Counted from the stretch's first letter, positions 17,215-26,362 are shown. The stretch: DNA of 64,000 nucleotides from Pseudomonadota bacterium (GCA_023391815.1 JAEWAF010000026.1:1-64000); one strand, 5' to 3'. Notes: a model not told the origin generated them from the sequence alone. Numbers and translations: made by a program.

Positions 17215-17665
17215 CGAATTCCAGTTGCCGCCAGGCCTCGTAGACGATCACGGCGGCGGCATTCGATAGATTCAGGCTGCGATTGCCGGGCCGCATGGGA
17301 ATCGTCAGCCGATGCTCGGCCGGACATGTTTCCAGCAGATCTTGCGGGAGCCCGCGCGTTTCCGGTCCGAATACGAACGCGTCACCCGGCACGAATCGCG
17401 GTTGATCGTAGCGGGTCTTGCCGCGCGTGGAGATCGCGAACCAGCGCTTCAGGGAGATAGCGTTGAAACATTCCTCCAACGAATCCCACGCTCGAACATT
17501 CGCCAGATCGGCGTAGTCCATTCCCGCGCGGCGCACCGCCTTCTCACTGATGTCGAAACCGAGCGGCCGAATCAGATGCAGGAACGAGCCGGAGTTGGCG
17601 CACAGGCGAATGATGTTGCCGGTGTTCGGCGGAATCTCCGGCTGGTAAAGAATGACATGGAACAA
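17201..17665 (-). CDS. trmL: tRNA (cytidine(34)-2'-O)-methyltransferase
   Basis: This 154-residue SPOUT-fold methyltransferase modifies the wobble ribose of tRNA-Leu. It begins MFHVILYQPEIPPNTGNIIRLCANSG, the family start. FGPETRGLP and the knot region IPMRPGNRSLNLSNAAAVIVYEAWRQL bind S-adenosylmethionine. It is convergent with gpsA and overlaps it by 14 bp; the same gene neighbourhood (gpsA ... trmL) is seen in other gammaproteobacteria. Confidence 0.93.
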   Translation of the reverse strand: MFHVILYQPEIPPNTGNIIRLCANSGSFLHLIRPLGFDISEKAVRRAGMDYADLANVRAWDSLEECFNAISLKRWFAISTRGKTRYDQPRFVPGDAFVFGPETRGLPQDLLETCPAEHRLTIPMRPGNRSLNLSNAAAVIVYEAWRQLEFVTQA

Positions 17666-17934
17666 AGCGGTGCCCCTGCAACCGGCAAGCTAAGCTGATT
17701 GCGACACCGGCCGGTGCCGCCGGGCGAAGGGTAACAGGCGCCTGAGAAGATCGCAGCTTGAATGACCCTCCGCACGGCGAGTGCCGCCCGCGAGATTCGA
17801 CGATCGGAGCCGACGCGAGCACGACCTTCCCGGTGGGCTTCAATCCAAGCGTCGATCGGGTCCGCATCGTGAACACCGCCGCTCATCGATGAAGCTCAAC
17901 GCGCACAGAAGAGATAGAAACCCCGGTGGCCGCG

Positions 17935-19350
17935 TTACTCGTCGTCCATTGCCAGCTCTTTGAGCTTGCGGGTCAGCGTATTCCGGCCCCAGCCGAGCAG
18001 CTTCGCCGCTTCCTGCCGACCGCCTTCGGCTTTACGCAAGGCGGCGCGGATCAGGGTGCGTTCGAACTCGGGCATGGCGTCGTCGAGCAGCGGGGTCTCG
18101 CCGGCGGCGAGGCGCTTCTCGGCCCAGTTGGTGAGTTGGCGCGTCCACTCGTCCTGCAATTTCGCCGGCCCCGGCACGCCGCCCAGATCGCTCGGAATGT
18201 CTTCCGATTTGATCTCCCGACCCGGCGCAGTCACCGTCAACCGACGGCACGCGTTCACCAGCTGGCGAACATTGCCCGGCCAATCGAAATTGGACAGCGC
18301 CGCCGCCGCTTCCGGCGTCAGCACCTTGGGCTCGACACCGAGCTCGACCGCCGCTTCGGTCAAGTAATGCATCAACAACTCGGGAATGTCTTCGCGACGC
18401 TGACGCAGCGGCGGCACTTCGATTCGAATCACATTCAACCGATGCAGCAGATCCTCGCGAAACAGATTCTGCTTCACTCGCTCTTCCAGATCCTGGTGAG
18501 TCGCCGCGATCACGCGTACATCGACCCGCACCGGCACCTGGCCACCGACGCGGTAGAACTCCCCTTCCGCCAACACGCGCAGCAAGCGAGTTTGTAACTG
18601 CGGCGACATGTCGCCGATTTCGTCAAGAAACAACGTGCCGCCGTCGGCCTGCTCGAAACGGCCGCGCCGCTGCGAATCCGCACCGGTGAACGAGCCCTTC
18701 TCGTGACCGAACAATTCGGACTCGAGCAGATCCGCCGTGAACGCCGACGTGTTCAACGCGATGAACGCTTTGTTTGCTCGCGGGCTGTGACGATGCAAAG
18801 CGCGAGCAACGAGCTCCTTACCGGTACCGGACTCGCCGGTGATCAACACCGTCATGCTGGAGCGAGACAACCGACCGATCGCACGAAACACTTCCTGCAT
18901 GGCTGGCGCCTGACCCAGCATCTCGGGGATACGTCGCACTTCCGTGGACGCTTCTTCGACGCGCGTCTTTTGTTGAGCCGCGCGCCGGACCAGATCGACC
19001 GCCTGATCGATATCGAATGGCTTGGGCAAATATTCGAACGCGCCGCCTTGATAAGCAGCGACCGCGCTATCCAGATCGGAATGCGCCGTCATCACGATGA
19101 CGGGCAAGTCGGGCTGGTTATCGCGGATCTCGGTCAGCAGCTCCAGCCCGCTGCGGCCGGGCATGCGAATGTCAGTAATCAAAACGTCGGGCCGATCCCG
19201 GCGCAGCGCTGCGAGCGCCGTATCCGCGTGATCGAAGGCCGTGGGGGCCATGCCGCCTTGGCGGAGCGCGCGCTCCAGGACCCAGCGGATGGAGGCATCG
19301 TCGTCGACGAGCCAGACGTTAAGAGGCTTCACCGGTGTGGGCTGCAACAT
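17935..19350 (-). CDS. ntrC: Nitrogen regulation response regulator NtrC
   Basis: This 471-residue sigma-54 activator has a receiver domain with the phospho-acceptor in VLITDIRMPG, an AAA+ domain with Walker A GESGTGKE and Walker B GGTLFLDEIG, and a Fis-type helix-turn-helix at the end (AAKLLGWGRNTLTRKLKEL). The sigma-54 contact loop reads GSFTGA rather than the usual GAFTGA. Phosphorylated by NtrB under nitrogen limitation, it should turn on glnA, whose upstream region here has NtrC-like sites. The start overlaps ntrB by 32 bp; a GTG six codons in is an alternative. Confidence 0.95.
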   Translation of the reverse strand: MLQPTPVKPLNVWLVDDDASIRWVLERALRQGGMAPTAFDHADTALAALRRDRPDVLITDIRMPGRSGLELLTEIRDNQPDLPVIVMTAHSDLDSAVAAYQGGAFEYLPKPFDIDQAVDLVRRAAQQKTRVEEASTEVRRIPEMLGQAPAMQEVFRAIGRLSRSSMTVLITGESGTGKELVARALHRHSPRANKAFIALNTSAFTADLLESELFGHEKGSFTGADSQRRGRFEQADGGTLFLDEIGDMSPQLQTRLLRVLAEGEFYRVGGQVPVRVDVRVIAATHQDLEERVKQNLFREDLLHRLNVIRIEVPPLRQRREDIPELLMHYLTEAAVELGVEPKVLTPEAAAALSNFDWPGNVRQLVNACRRLTVTAPGREIKSEDIPSDLGGVPGPAKLQDEWTRQLTNWAEKRLAAGETPLLDDAMPEFERTLIRAALRKAEGGRQEAAKLLGWGRNTLTRKLKELAMDDE

Positions 19351-20434
19351 GGAATGGCAACAAAATAGTAAATGTGGTTTGACCCGGCCTGCTCTCGAAT
19401 TCGATCAGGCCGTCGTGACGACTCACCAGGTCTTGCGCCACTGCCAGACCAAGTCCAGTACCGTCGGCTCGCCCCGTGACGAGCGGATAAAACAAAGTGT
19501 CGCGCAGATGCTCGGGCACGCCTGGGCCGTTGTCCTCGAACTGCACGCTGGCGACGAGTCGATGCCGACGCGCGCCGATATTCACATTGGTGAGCGCGCG
19601 CGTTCGTAACACCAGACGTCCACCACGCCCCGCGTTGTGAGCTAGCGCCTGCATGGCGTTCTTGCCCAGATTCAACATCGCTTGAATGATCAAATTGCGA
19701 TCCAGATGCAGCGGCGGCAGGCTCGGATCGTAATCGCGATCGATCACGACGCCCGGTGGCGCGTCCGCCGCGAGCAAATGACCCACGTGCTGAAGCAGCT
19801 CGTGGATGTTGATCGATTCCTTGCGAGGCAAATGTCCGGGGCCGAGCAATGTATCGACCAGCGTCACCAGGCGATCGGCCTCGCTGATGATGACCGTCGT
19901 GTATTCGCGCATCGAGGCATCGTCGAGCTGGCGCGCGAGCAACTGCGCGGCGCCTCGCAATCCGCCGAGTGGATTTTTGATTTCATGCGCGAGCTGACGA
20001 ATCATCAGACGGCTGCCGCCGATCTGGGTGAGCAACGCGGTCTCACGCGTGATGCGCTGATGTTGAGTCCCGTCGCTGATCTCGATGAGCACGGCGCCCG
20101 GCGCGCCGCTTTCTTCATAAGGAGCGACCGTGCAATCGACGATCAGCTCGCCATCGCCATAGATCGGCCGCAAAGCCAGCTCACGACGTGAGAACGGACG
20201 CGAAGTCGTCGACGCGCGATCGATGACTTCATCGAGCACCGCGGAGTCTTCTAACAATTCGGCCAGCGGCCGACCGCGCACCTGATTGCGACTGACCCCG
20301 AACAGCGCCTCGGCCGAAACATTCAAATAAAGCAGCGAGCGCGCGCGATCCACGATCAGCACGCTGGTGCTGAGACTGTCGAGGATACGCCCGGAGTCAG
20401 CGCTGACCATGAGATGTGTCGGCTGCGCAGCCAT
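19319..20434 (-). CDS. ntrB: Nitrogen regulation sensor kinase NtrB
   Basis: This 371-residue cytosolic histidine kinase/phosphatase partners NtrC. It has a PAS domain (residues 15-125), a dimerisation/phospho-His box RQLAHEIKNPLGGLRGAAQLL and an HATPase domain with N-box LGKNAMQAL, then DNGPGV and GTGLGLAVAQ. As in other NtrB proteins, no membrane helix is visible; PII protein would control its activity. It lies between the DUF4124 gene and ntrC, all on the minus strand with glnA further upstream. Confidence 0.94.
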   Translation of the reverse strand: MAAQPTHLMVSADSGRILDSLSTSVLIVDRARSLLYLNVSAEALFGVSRNQVRGRPLAELLEDSAVLDEVIDRASTTSRPFSRRELALRPIYGDGELIVDCTVAPYEESGAPGAVLIEISDGTQHQRITRETALLTQIGGSRLMIRQLAHEIKNPLGGLRGAAQLLARQLDDASMREYTTVIISEADRLVTLVDTLLGPGHLPRKESINIHELLQHVGHLLAADAPPGVVIDRDYDPSLPPLHLDRNLIIQAMLNLGKNAMQALAHNAGRGGRLVLRTRALTNVNIGARRHRLVASVQFEDNGPGVPEHLRDTLFYPLVTGRADGTGLGLAVAQDLVSRHDGLIEFESRPGQTTFTILLPFHVAAHTGEAS

Positions 20435-20514
20435 TCGCTTCCTTCACCGCGCCCGTCGCGAGAGAAGGAACGACGCGTCCGCTCGCTCGAGCGGCACGCG
20501 AGTGGAAATGGAGA

Positions 20515-21276
20515 TTACTTGCCCTTCGGACCGAAGGAGGGAGGCTTTTTCGTCGACGTCTTGGTCACGACCGGCAGGTTGGTGCGCGGATCCATCTTCG
20601 GCGGCCCGCCATTCAACGCCTGATAGCTCGGTTGTTTGGTGGGCAACTTGTTGCCGGGGGGCAGACCGCCATTCAATGCCTGGTAGCTCGGTTGCTTGGT
20701 GGTCAACTTGTTGCCGGCGGGACGCTTCGGCTTGTTGTTGTTGCGCATGGCCGGACCGACCGGCGGATTTGCGATCGATTCCTGCCGCACATGGAAGGTG
20801 ACTGGCGGCGTTTCCTGAATCGTCCTGCCGCCGGCACTGATAACCGCCTTCACTGTGTGCGTGCCACGCGGCATGTCTGAAAACTGGTGGCTCATCGAGG
20901 ACGGCGAAAAGCCCGACACGGGCGCGCCATCCAGATACAAGGCCACCTTGTGATTCCCGTCGAGGGCGGGCTCGGCGGCCAGCTGAACAGTGATATTGCC
21001 ACCCGAGTTGACGAAGGATTGATCCTGCTGCGGGCTGACGACCACGAAGCGTGAATACGCCGGACCGGATCGGGTCGGCTGCGGCGCTGGCGATGTATAG
21101 GAAGGTGCCGGCGGAGAGGCGCGATTGGGACCGCTGCTCAGCTCGACTTTCTCGGCGCCCGCGACGGGTTGATCCGAAAAGTGCGTGACACCTTTCTCGT
21201 CCACCCACTTGTAAACGGTCTGACCGGCGAAGGCCGGTGCCGCCAGTGCGAGGAGAACATAAAGCGCCGTACGCAT
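20515..21276 (-). CDS. DUF4124 domain-containing exported protein
   Basis: This is a 253-residue secreted protein of unknown function. The N-terminus MRTALYVLLALAAPAFAGQ is a signal peptide, directly followed by the DUF4124 motif (VYKWVDEKGVTHFSDQPV). A beta-rich middle resembling an immunoglobulin-like fold covers about residues 75-165. The C-terminus is basic and contains two copies of a 20-residue repeat with core KQPSYQALNGG. The ATG at 21276 is used because the upstream residues lack signal features. A DUF4124 gene between ntrB and glnA is a common arrangement in gammaproteobacteria; the reason is unknown. Confidence 0.82.
   Translation of the reverse strand: MRTALYVLLALAAPAFAGQTVYKWVDEKGVTHFSDQPVAGAEKVELSSGPNRASPPAPSYTSPAPQPTRSGPAYSRFVVVSPQQDQSFVNSGGNITVQLAAEPALDGNHKVALYLDGAPVSGFSPSSMSHQFSDMPRGTHTVKAVISAGGRTIQETPPVTFHVRQESIANPPVGPAMRNNNKPKRPAGNKLTTKQPSYQALNGGLPPGNKLPTKQPSYQALNGGPPKMDPRTNLPVVTKTSTKKPPSFGPKGK
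20606..20717. repeat. Two-copy 60-bp in-frame tandem repeat
   Basis: Two 52-base copies at 20606-20657 and 20666-20717 differ at only a few positions and recur with a 60-base period, exactly 20 codons. Both lie inside the DUF4124 gene and encode the repeated segment with core KQPSYQALNGG. Confidence 0.85.
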
Positions 21277-21464
21277 ATGTAATGAGCATAGCCGCTCCAC
21301 CTCGACCTGACAAAAGCGGCGACGGCGCATTTGTGATGGCCGTCACCATAATCAAAAACTCGGCAACGACGTGCATCCGAAATGCCGGTCCGGAGCTGAA
21401 CGCCGGGGGATGAGTCCCGGCGTCCAACTGAACGGTCGCTGACCGCGGCGTTTTCGCCGTGTCG

Positions 21465-22877
21465 TTACACGCTGTAATACAGCTCGAACTCCAGCGGGTG
21501 CGTCGACATACGCACCTTGGTCACTTCCTGCATCTTCAACGCGATGTACGCGTCGATGACGTCGTCCGTGAACACGCCGCCGGCCTTCAAGAAGCCGCGA
21601 TCGGCATCCAGAGCCTGCAGCGCCTGTTCCAGCGAGTAGCAGACTTCCGGAATGTTCTTCGCTTCTTCCGGCGGCAGGTCGTACAGATCCTTGTCCGCGG
21701 CTTCGCCCGGGTGGATCTTGTTCTGAATGCCGTCGAGGCCGGCCATCATCATGGCCGCGAACGCGAGATACGGATTCGCGGTCGAGTCCGGGAAGCGCAC
21801 TTCGATACGACGACCCTTCGGGTTCGCCACCCAGGGAATACGGATGGAAGCGGAACGGTTGCGGGCCGAGTACGCCAGCATCACCGGCGCTTCGAAGTGC
21901 GGCACCAGGCGCTTGTAGCTGTTGGTGCTGGCGTTCGTGAACGCGTTGATGGCCTTGGCGTGCTTGATGATGCCGCCGATGTAATAGAGCGCCAGATCCG
22001 ACAGGCCGGCGTACTTGTCGCCCGCGAACAGCGGCTTGCCGTCCTTCGAGATCGACTGGTGCACGTGCATGCCGCTGCCGTTGTCCCCGACGATGGGCTT
22101 CGGCATGAAAGTCACGGTCTTGCCGTAGGCGTGCGCGACGTTGTGGATCGCGTACTTCAGCAGCTGCACTTCGTCAGCCTTCTTCACCAGCGTGTTGGCG
22201 TTCACGCCGATTTCGCACTGGCCGGCGGTCGCCACTTCGTGGTGGTGCACTTCGACCTTCATGCCCAGCTCTTCGAGGGCGTTACACATGGCCGAACGGA
22301 TGTCCTGGAACGAATCGACCGGCGGGACGGGGAAGTAGCCGCCCTTCACGCCCGGACGGTGCGCCATGTTGCCGCCTTCGAAGCTCTTGCCCGACGACCA
22401 CGCGGCTTCGACGGAATTGATCTCGAAGAACGACCCCTGCATGTTGGTGCCGTACTTCACGTCGTCGAAAATGAAGAATTCGTTCTCGGGGCCGAACAGC
22501 GCCTTGTCACCGACGCCGGTGGACTTCAGGTACGCCTCGGCGCGCTTCGCGATCGAACGCGGGTCGCGCTCGTAACCCTGCATGGTCGACGGCTCGAGCA
22601 CGTCGCAGCGGATGATGAGCGTGGTCTCTTCGAAGAACGGATCGAGCACGGCGGTGCTGGCATCCGGCATGAGCACCATGTCGGACTCGTTGATGCCCTT
22701 CCAGCCGGCGATCGAGGAGCCGTCGAACATCTTGCCGTCGTCGAAGAAGCTCTGGTCGACGGTGTGCGCCGGAACGGTCACGTGCTGCTCTTTGCCGCGG
22801 GTGTCCGTGAAGCGCAGATCGACGTATCGGACCTCCTTCTCTTTCAACATGCTGAGGACTTCAGCGGGGGTCGTCAT
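21465..22877 (-). CDS. glnA: Glutamine synthetase, type I
   Basis: This 470-residue enzyme forms glutamine from glutamate, ammonia and ATP and is the entry point for nitrogen. Family blocks include MFDGSSIAGWKGI near residue 50, the ammonia and glutamate sites (GPENEFFIFD, NGSGMHVHQS), and NRSASIRIP. KDLYDLPPEE contains Tyr399, matching the adenylylation site Tyr397 of Escherichia coli, so activity is probably controlled by GlnE. Upstream lie a sigma-54 promoter candidate and NtrC sites. It heads the glnA / DUF4124 / ntrBC group. Confidence 0.97.
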   Translation of the reverse strand: MTTPAEVLSMLKEKEVRYVDLRFTDTRGKEQHVTVPAHTVDQSFFDDGKMFDGSSIAGWKGINESDMVLMPDASTAVLDPFFEETTLIIRCDVLEPSTMQGYERDPRSIAKRAEAYLKSTGVGDKALFGPENEFFIFDDVKYGTNMQGSFFEINSVEAAWSSGKSFEGGNMAHRPGVKGGYFPVPPVDSFQDIRSAMCNALEELGMKVEVHHHEVATAGQCEIGVNANTLVKKADEVQLLKYAIHNVAHAYGKTVTFMPKPIVGDNGSGMHVHQSISKDGKPLFAGDKYAGLSDLALYYIGGIIKHAKAINAFTNASTNSYKRLVPHFEAPVMLAYSARNRSASIRIPWVANPKGRRIEVRFPDSTANPYLAFAAMMMAGLDGIQNKIHPGEAADKDLYDLPPEEAKNIPEVCYSLEQALQALDADRGFLKAGGVFTDDVIDAYIALKMQEVTKVRMSTHPLEFELYYSV

Positions 22878-23013
22878 GAGTTCTCCTCCGGTAGACAGCG
22901 AGATTGAGATGTCCCGGGCCGCTCGCCGCTACGACGCCAGGAGGTTGTTGAGTGCCGTGGGCCATGACCGGAATGTTGCTCCGCGCTGGGCCCACCGAAT
23001 CGCAGGTCGAAAT

Positions 23014-23029
23014 TGCAGGAAGCATGCCA
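23014..23029 (-). promoter_or_regulatory. Sigma-54 promoter candidate for glnA
   Basis: On the minus strand the sequence reads TGGCATGCTTCCTGCA, against the consensus TGGCAC-N5-TTGCA. The near-invariant GG and GC are present at the right spacing, and the base before the -24 element is C as preferred. Transcription would start near 23002, giving a leader of about 125 bases before glnA. Confidence 0.7.
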
Positions 23030-23123
23030 GCGCACCGTGATGGCGCAAATGCTTGGATCTGGCGGGATCACTCGGAAAACATTACAAAGTCACGCCCCAA
23101 ATTGGAGCATATTCGGTCTCCGG

Positions 23124-23153
23124 TGCACCATAGGCGTGCACCGACGCGGTGCT
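23124..23153 (-). promoter_or_regulatory. NtrC binding sites upstream of glnA
   Basis: TGCACCGACGCGGTGCT at 23137-23153 fits the NtrC dyad TGCACC-N5-GGTGCA at 11 of 12 positions. An overlapping dyad TGCACC-ATAGG-CGTGCA lies at 23124-23140, also 11 of 12. A weaker one (CGCACC-GTGAT-GGCGCA) at 23031-23047 touches the -24 element. The strong sites lie about 130-143 bases before the predicted start, as in the enhancer of Escherichia coli glnAp2. Confidence 0.7.
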
Positions 23154-23294
23154 CCAGGCGCCAAACTGTGGCAGACCCTGGGTTGAGGCTGTGGTTCGGC
23201 TACCGCCGATGAAAAGGACTGCGCAACAAGCGCGGTTTTGGAACATAACCCTCACGGTATACTCGCCCGCTTTTCCCCACTGACCGGACCCCAG

Positions 23295-24233
23295 ATGGCC
23301 GCATCGAAAGCCGTCGTCCCGCCGCGGACTTTCCAGGACCTGATTTTCGCCCTCCAGTCGTACTGGTCGAAGCAGGGTTGCGTGATCCTGCAGCCCTACG
23401 ACATGGAGATGGGCGCAGGCACATTTCACACCGGCACCCTGCTTCGGGCTGTAGGCCCCGAGCCGTGGAGTGCTGCCTATGTGCAGCCCTCGCGCCGGCC
23501 CACGGACGGTCGCTACGGCGACAATCCGTTCCGACTCCAGCACTACTATCAGTTCCAGGTGGTCCTGAAGCCGTCGCCGCCGAACATCGTCGATCTCTAT
23601 CTTGGATCGCTGGCCTCGCTCGGCTTCGATCCACTGACTCACGACATCCGGCTGGTCGAGGACAACTGGGAGTCGCCCACCTTGGGCGCCTGGGGACTGG
23701 GCTGGGAAATCTGGTTGAACGGCATGGAAGTCACGCAGTTCACTTACTTCCAGCAAGTGGGCGGCCTGGACTGCAAGCCGGTCATGGGCGAAATCACCTA
23801 CGGCCTGGAGCGCCTGGCCATGTATCTGCAAGGCGTGCAGAGCGTGTACGACCTGTTATGGGCCGACGGGCCGCTGGGTCGCGTGACCTACGGCGATGTC
23901 TATCATCAGAACGAAGTCGAGCAGTCGAAATATAGCTTCGAGCTCGCGGACACCGCGCTGTTGTTCCGTCACTTCGACGATCACGAAGCCGCGTGCAAGA
24001 AGCTGCTCGAGGCCGGGCTCGCGTTGCCGGCTTACGAGCAGATGCTGAAGACCTCGCACACGTTCAATCTGCTCGATGCCCGCAAAGCCATTTCGGTCAC
24101 CGAGCGTCAGCGCTTCATCCTTCGCGTGCGCGCGCTCGCGAAAGAAGTCGCCGAAACCTATTACAAGACGCGCGAGGCGTTGGGCTTCCCGATGTTGAAT
24201 CGCGTCGCCGCCGAAGCTGAGACCGCAGCATGA
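23295..24233 (+). CDS. glyQ: Glycine--tRNA ligase alpha subunit
   Basis: This is the 312-residue catalytic subunit of the bacterial heterotetrameric glycyl-tRNA synthetase. It opens with FQDLIFALQSYWSKQGCVILQPYDMEMGAGTFHT and has the motif-2 and motif-3 regions (AAYVQPSRRPTDGRYG; VMGEITYGLERLAMYLQ). An in-frame ATG 19 codons upstream is unlikely because ATG 23295 gives the standard start. Its last four bases (ATGA) overlap the glyS start, ensuring coupled synthesis. It is divergent from glnA. Confidence 0.97.
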   Translation: MAASKAVVPPRTFQDLIFALQSYWSKQGCVILQPYDMEMGAGTFHTGTLLRAVGPEPWSAAYVQPSRRPTDGRYGDNPFRLQHYYQFQVVLKPSPPNIVDLYLGSLASLGFDPLTHDIRLVEDNWESPTLGAWGLGWEIWLNGMEVTQFTYFQQVGGLDCKPVMGEITYGLERLAMYLQGVQSVYDLLWADGPLGRVTYGDVYHQNEVEQSKYSFELADTALLFRHFDDHEAACKKLLEAGLALPAYEQMLKTSHTFNLLDARKAISVTERQRFILRVRALAKEVAETYYKTREALGFPMLNRVAAEAETAA

Positions 24234-26311
24234 GCAAACGTGACTTTCTGGTGGAGATCGGCACCGAGGAATTGCCGCCGAAATCGCTGTTCACTCTCGC
24301 CGAGGCTTTTGCCGCCGGCGTGACCAAAGGCCTCGACGAAGCATCCATTCAACATGGCGATGTGAAGTGGTATGCCACGCCGCGCCGTCTCGCAGTGTTC
24401 GTCGCTGGGGTCGCCGATCAACAGCCGGATCAGCAGATCAAACGTCAGGGTCCGGCCGTGGCCAATGCCTTCGGTCCCGACGGCCAGCCGACCAAGGCGG
24501 CGCTTGGCTTCGCGGCGTCGTGTGGCGTGACGGTCGAACAATTGGCACAGGTCGACGGGCCGAAGGGCAAGGTGTTGCAGTTCGAAGGATCGAAACAGGG
24601 CGCGGCTACGACGTCGCTGCTGCCGGGCATCGTGACTGCATCGCTCGACAATCTGCCCATCGCGCGTCGCATGCGTTGGGGCGCGGGCTCGCAGGAGTTC
24701 GTTCGCCCGGTTCATTGGGTGGTGATGTTGTTCGGCTCGAACGTGGTCGAAGCCGAAATCCTCGGCATCCAGGCGGGCAAACAATCGCAGGGGCATCGGT
24801 TTCACGGACCGAAGCAGCTGGCGATCAGCACTCCCGCGAAATACGCCGAAGTGCTGATCGAGAAAGCTCACGTCGTCGCCGATGTCGCCGCTCGACGTGA
24901 ACGTATTCGCGCCGAGGTGAATGCGATCGCCGATTCGATCGGCGGTCAGGCGGTCATCGAAGATTGGCTGCTCGATGAAGTGACCGCGCTGGTCGAGTGG
25001 CCGGTCGCACTGTCCGGACGCTTCGATGAACAGTTCCTGCGCCTGCCGCAGGAAGTGCCGATCGCGACAATGCAGGACAATCAACGTTACTTTCCAGTGC
25101 GCTCGAACGACGGCAAGTTGATGAACTATTTCATCACTGTTGCAAACATCGCGAGCCGCGATCCGGAGCGGGTGCGCGATGGTAACGAACGCGTCGTGCG
25201 CCCTCGCCTCGCCGACGCCGCGTTCTTCTGGGACACGGATCGAAAGGAACGTCTCGAGACTCGCTACGCCTCGCTGAAGTCGGTCACGTTCCAGGCGAAG
25301 CTGGGTTCGTTAGCTGACAAGAGCCATCGGGTCGGCTCGCTCGCACAACGCATCGCCGTGGGTATCGGCGGCGATACCGAGCTCGCGGCACGCGCCGCCA
25401 AGCTGAGCAAATGTGACTTGCTGTCGGCGATGGTCGGCGAGTTTCCCGAGCTGCAGGGCTTGATGGGCAAGTACTACGCGCAGCTCGACGGCGAGAATGC
25501 CGAAGTAGCCACCGCGCTCGAGGAACAATATTGGCCGCGCTTCGCGGGCGACAAGTTGCCGGCCACGAAGACCGGCATCGCGCTGTCGATCGCGGACAAG
25601 CTCGATACGATCGCCGGCATTTTCAGCATCGGCCAGAAACCCTCCGGCACCAAGGATCCTTACGGCCTGCGTCGCGCGGCGCTCGGTATTCTGCGCACGA
25701 TCATGGAGCACAAGCTGGATCTGGATCTGCGCCAGCTGGTGGACGGTGCCGTCACCTTGCAACCGGTCACGCCGCCCGAAAACGTCGGCGAGGACATCTG
25801 GGGTTATCTCATGGAGCGGCTGCGATCCTCGTACCTGGAGGAAGCGGGCGGCCGTGCGATTACCACGGAGATGTTCGATGCCGTGCTCGCGAGCAAGCCG
25901 CACACGACGCTCGACATCGACGTGCGTCTGCAGGCGCTGGAAGGATTTCTCGCGTTGCCTGAAGCCGCGAGCCTGGCGGCTGCGAACAAGCGTATCGCCA
26001 ACATCCTGCGCAAGGCGACCGGCGATCTTTCCGGCGTGGTGGAAATCGGTCAGTTCCGCGAGCCGGCGGAACGCCAGCTGTTCGATCACGTTGTTTCCAT
26101 GGAGCGGGCGGTCAATCCCCTGTTCTCGCGCCGCGAGTACACCGGCGCACTGACTCAGCTCGCGACCTTGAAGGACGATGTGGATCGTTTTTTCGATTCG
26201 GTGATGGTCATGGCGGACGATCCTGAAGTACGCGCGAATCGATTAGGCTTGTTGGTGCGCCTGCGAGGGCTGTTCCTGCAGGTGGCGGATCTGTCGCGAC
26301 TGCCCGGGTGA
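24230..26311 (+). CDS. glyS: Glycine--tRNA ligase beta subunit
   Basis: This 693-residue beta subunit recognises tRNA-Gly. It starts FLVEIGTEELPPKSL, has the LVEWPVALSGRFDEQFL block, the HD-like central region and a C-terminal anticodon-binding domain (RREYTGALTQLATLKDDVDRFFDSVMVMADDPEVRANRLGLL). The length is normal. Translation is coupled to glyQ by the ATGA overlap. Confidence 0.97.
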   Translation: MSKRDFLVEIGTEELPPKSLFTLAEAFAAGVTKGLDEASIQHGDVKWYATPRRLAVFVAGVADQQPDQQIKRQGPAVANAFGPDGQPTKAALGFAASCGVTVEQLAQVDGPKGKVLQFEGSKQGAATTSLLPGIVTASLDNLPIARRMRWGAGSQEFVRPVHWVVMLFGSNVVEAEILGIQAGKQSQGHRFHGPKQLAISTPAKYAEVLIEKAHVVADVAARRERIRAEVNAIADSIGGQAVIEDWLLDEVTALVEWPVALSGRFDEQFLRLPQEVPIATMQDNQRYFPVRSNDGKLMNYFITVANIASRDPERVRDGNERVVRPRLADAAFFWDTDRKERLETRYASLKSVTFQAKLGSLADKSHRVGSLAQRIAVGIGGDTELAARAAKLSKCDLLSAMVGEFPELQGLMGKYYAQLDGENAEVATALEEQYWPRFAGDKLPATKTGIALSIADKLDTIAGIFSIGQKPSGTKDPYGLRRAALGILRTIMEHKLDLDLRQLVDGAVTLQPVTPPENVGEDIWGYLMERLRSSYLEEAGGRAITTEMFDAVLASKPHTTLDIDVRLQALEGFLALPEAASLAAANKRIANILRKATGDLSGVVEIGQFREPAERQLFDHVVSMERAVNPLFSRREYTGALTQLATLKDDVDRFFDSVMVMADDPEVRANRLGLLVRLRGLFLQVADLSRLPG

Positions 26312-26334
26312 GCACGGGTGAGCACGGATGCCTT

Positions 26335-26362
26335 TCCGAGGACACTTAACCCTGTCCTCGGA
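26335..26362. other. Perfect 10-bp inverted repeat between glyS and plsC
   Basis: TCCGAGGACA (26335-26344) and TGTCCTCGGA (26353-26362) flank the loop CTTAACCC. It lies 24 bases after the glyS stop. No T-tract follows, so it is not a classic terminator; an RNA-stabilising hairpin or a protein site is possible. A direct repeat GGTGAGCACG occurs twice just before it. Confidence 0.5.

Noticed and set aside
21400..21423. 8-bp inverted repeat between glnA and the DUF4124 gene as a terminator
   Set aside because: ACGCCGGG/CCCGGCGT forms a good stem but no T-run follows on the minus strand, so it is not clearly a terminator; it may be a processing site.
21459..22907. Plus-strand 482-codon frame opposite glnA
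   Set aside because: Antisense shadow of a fully conserved glutamine synthetase; Val/Arg/His-rich with no domain.
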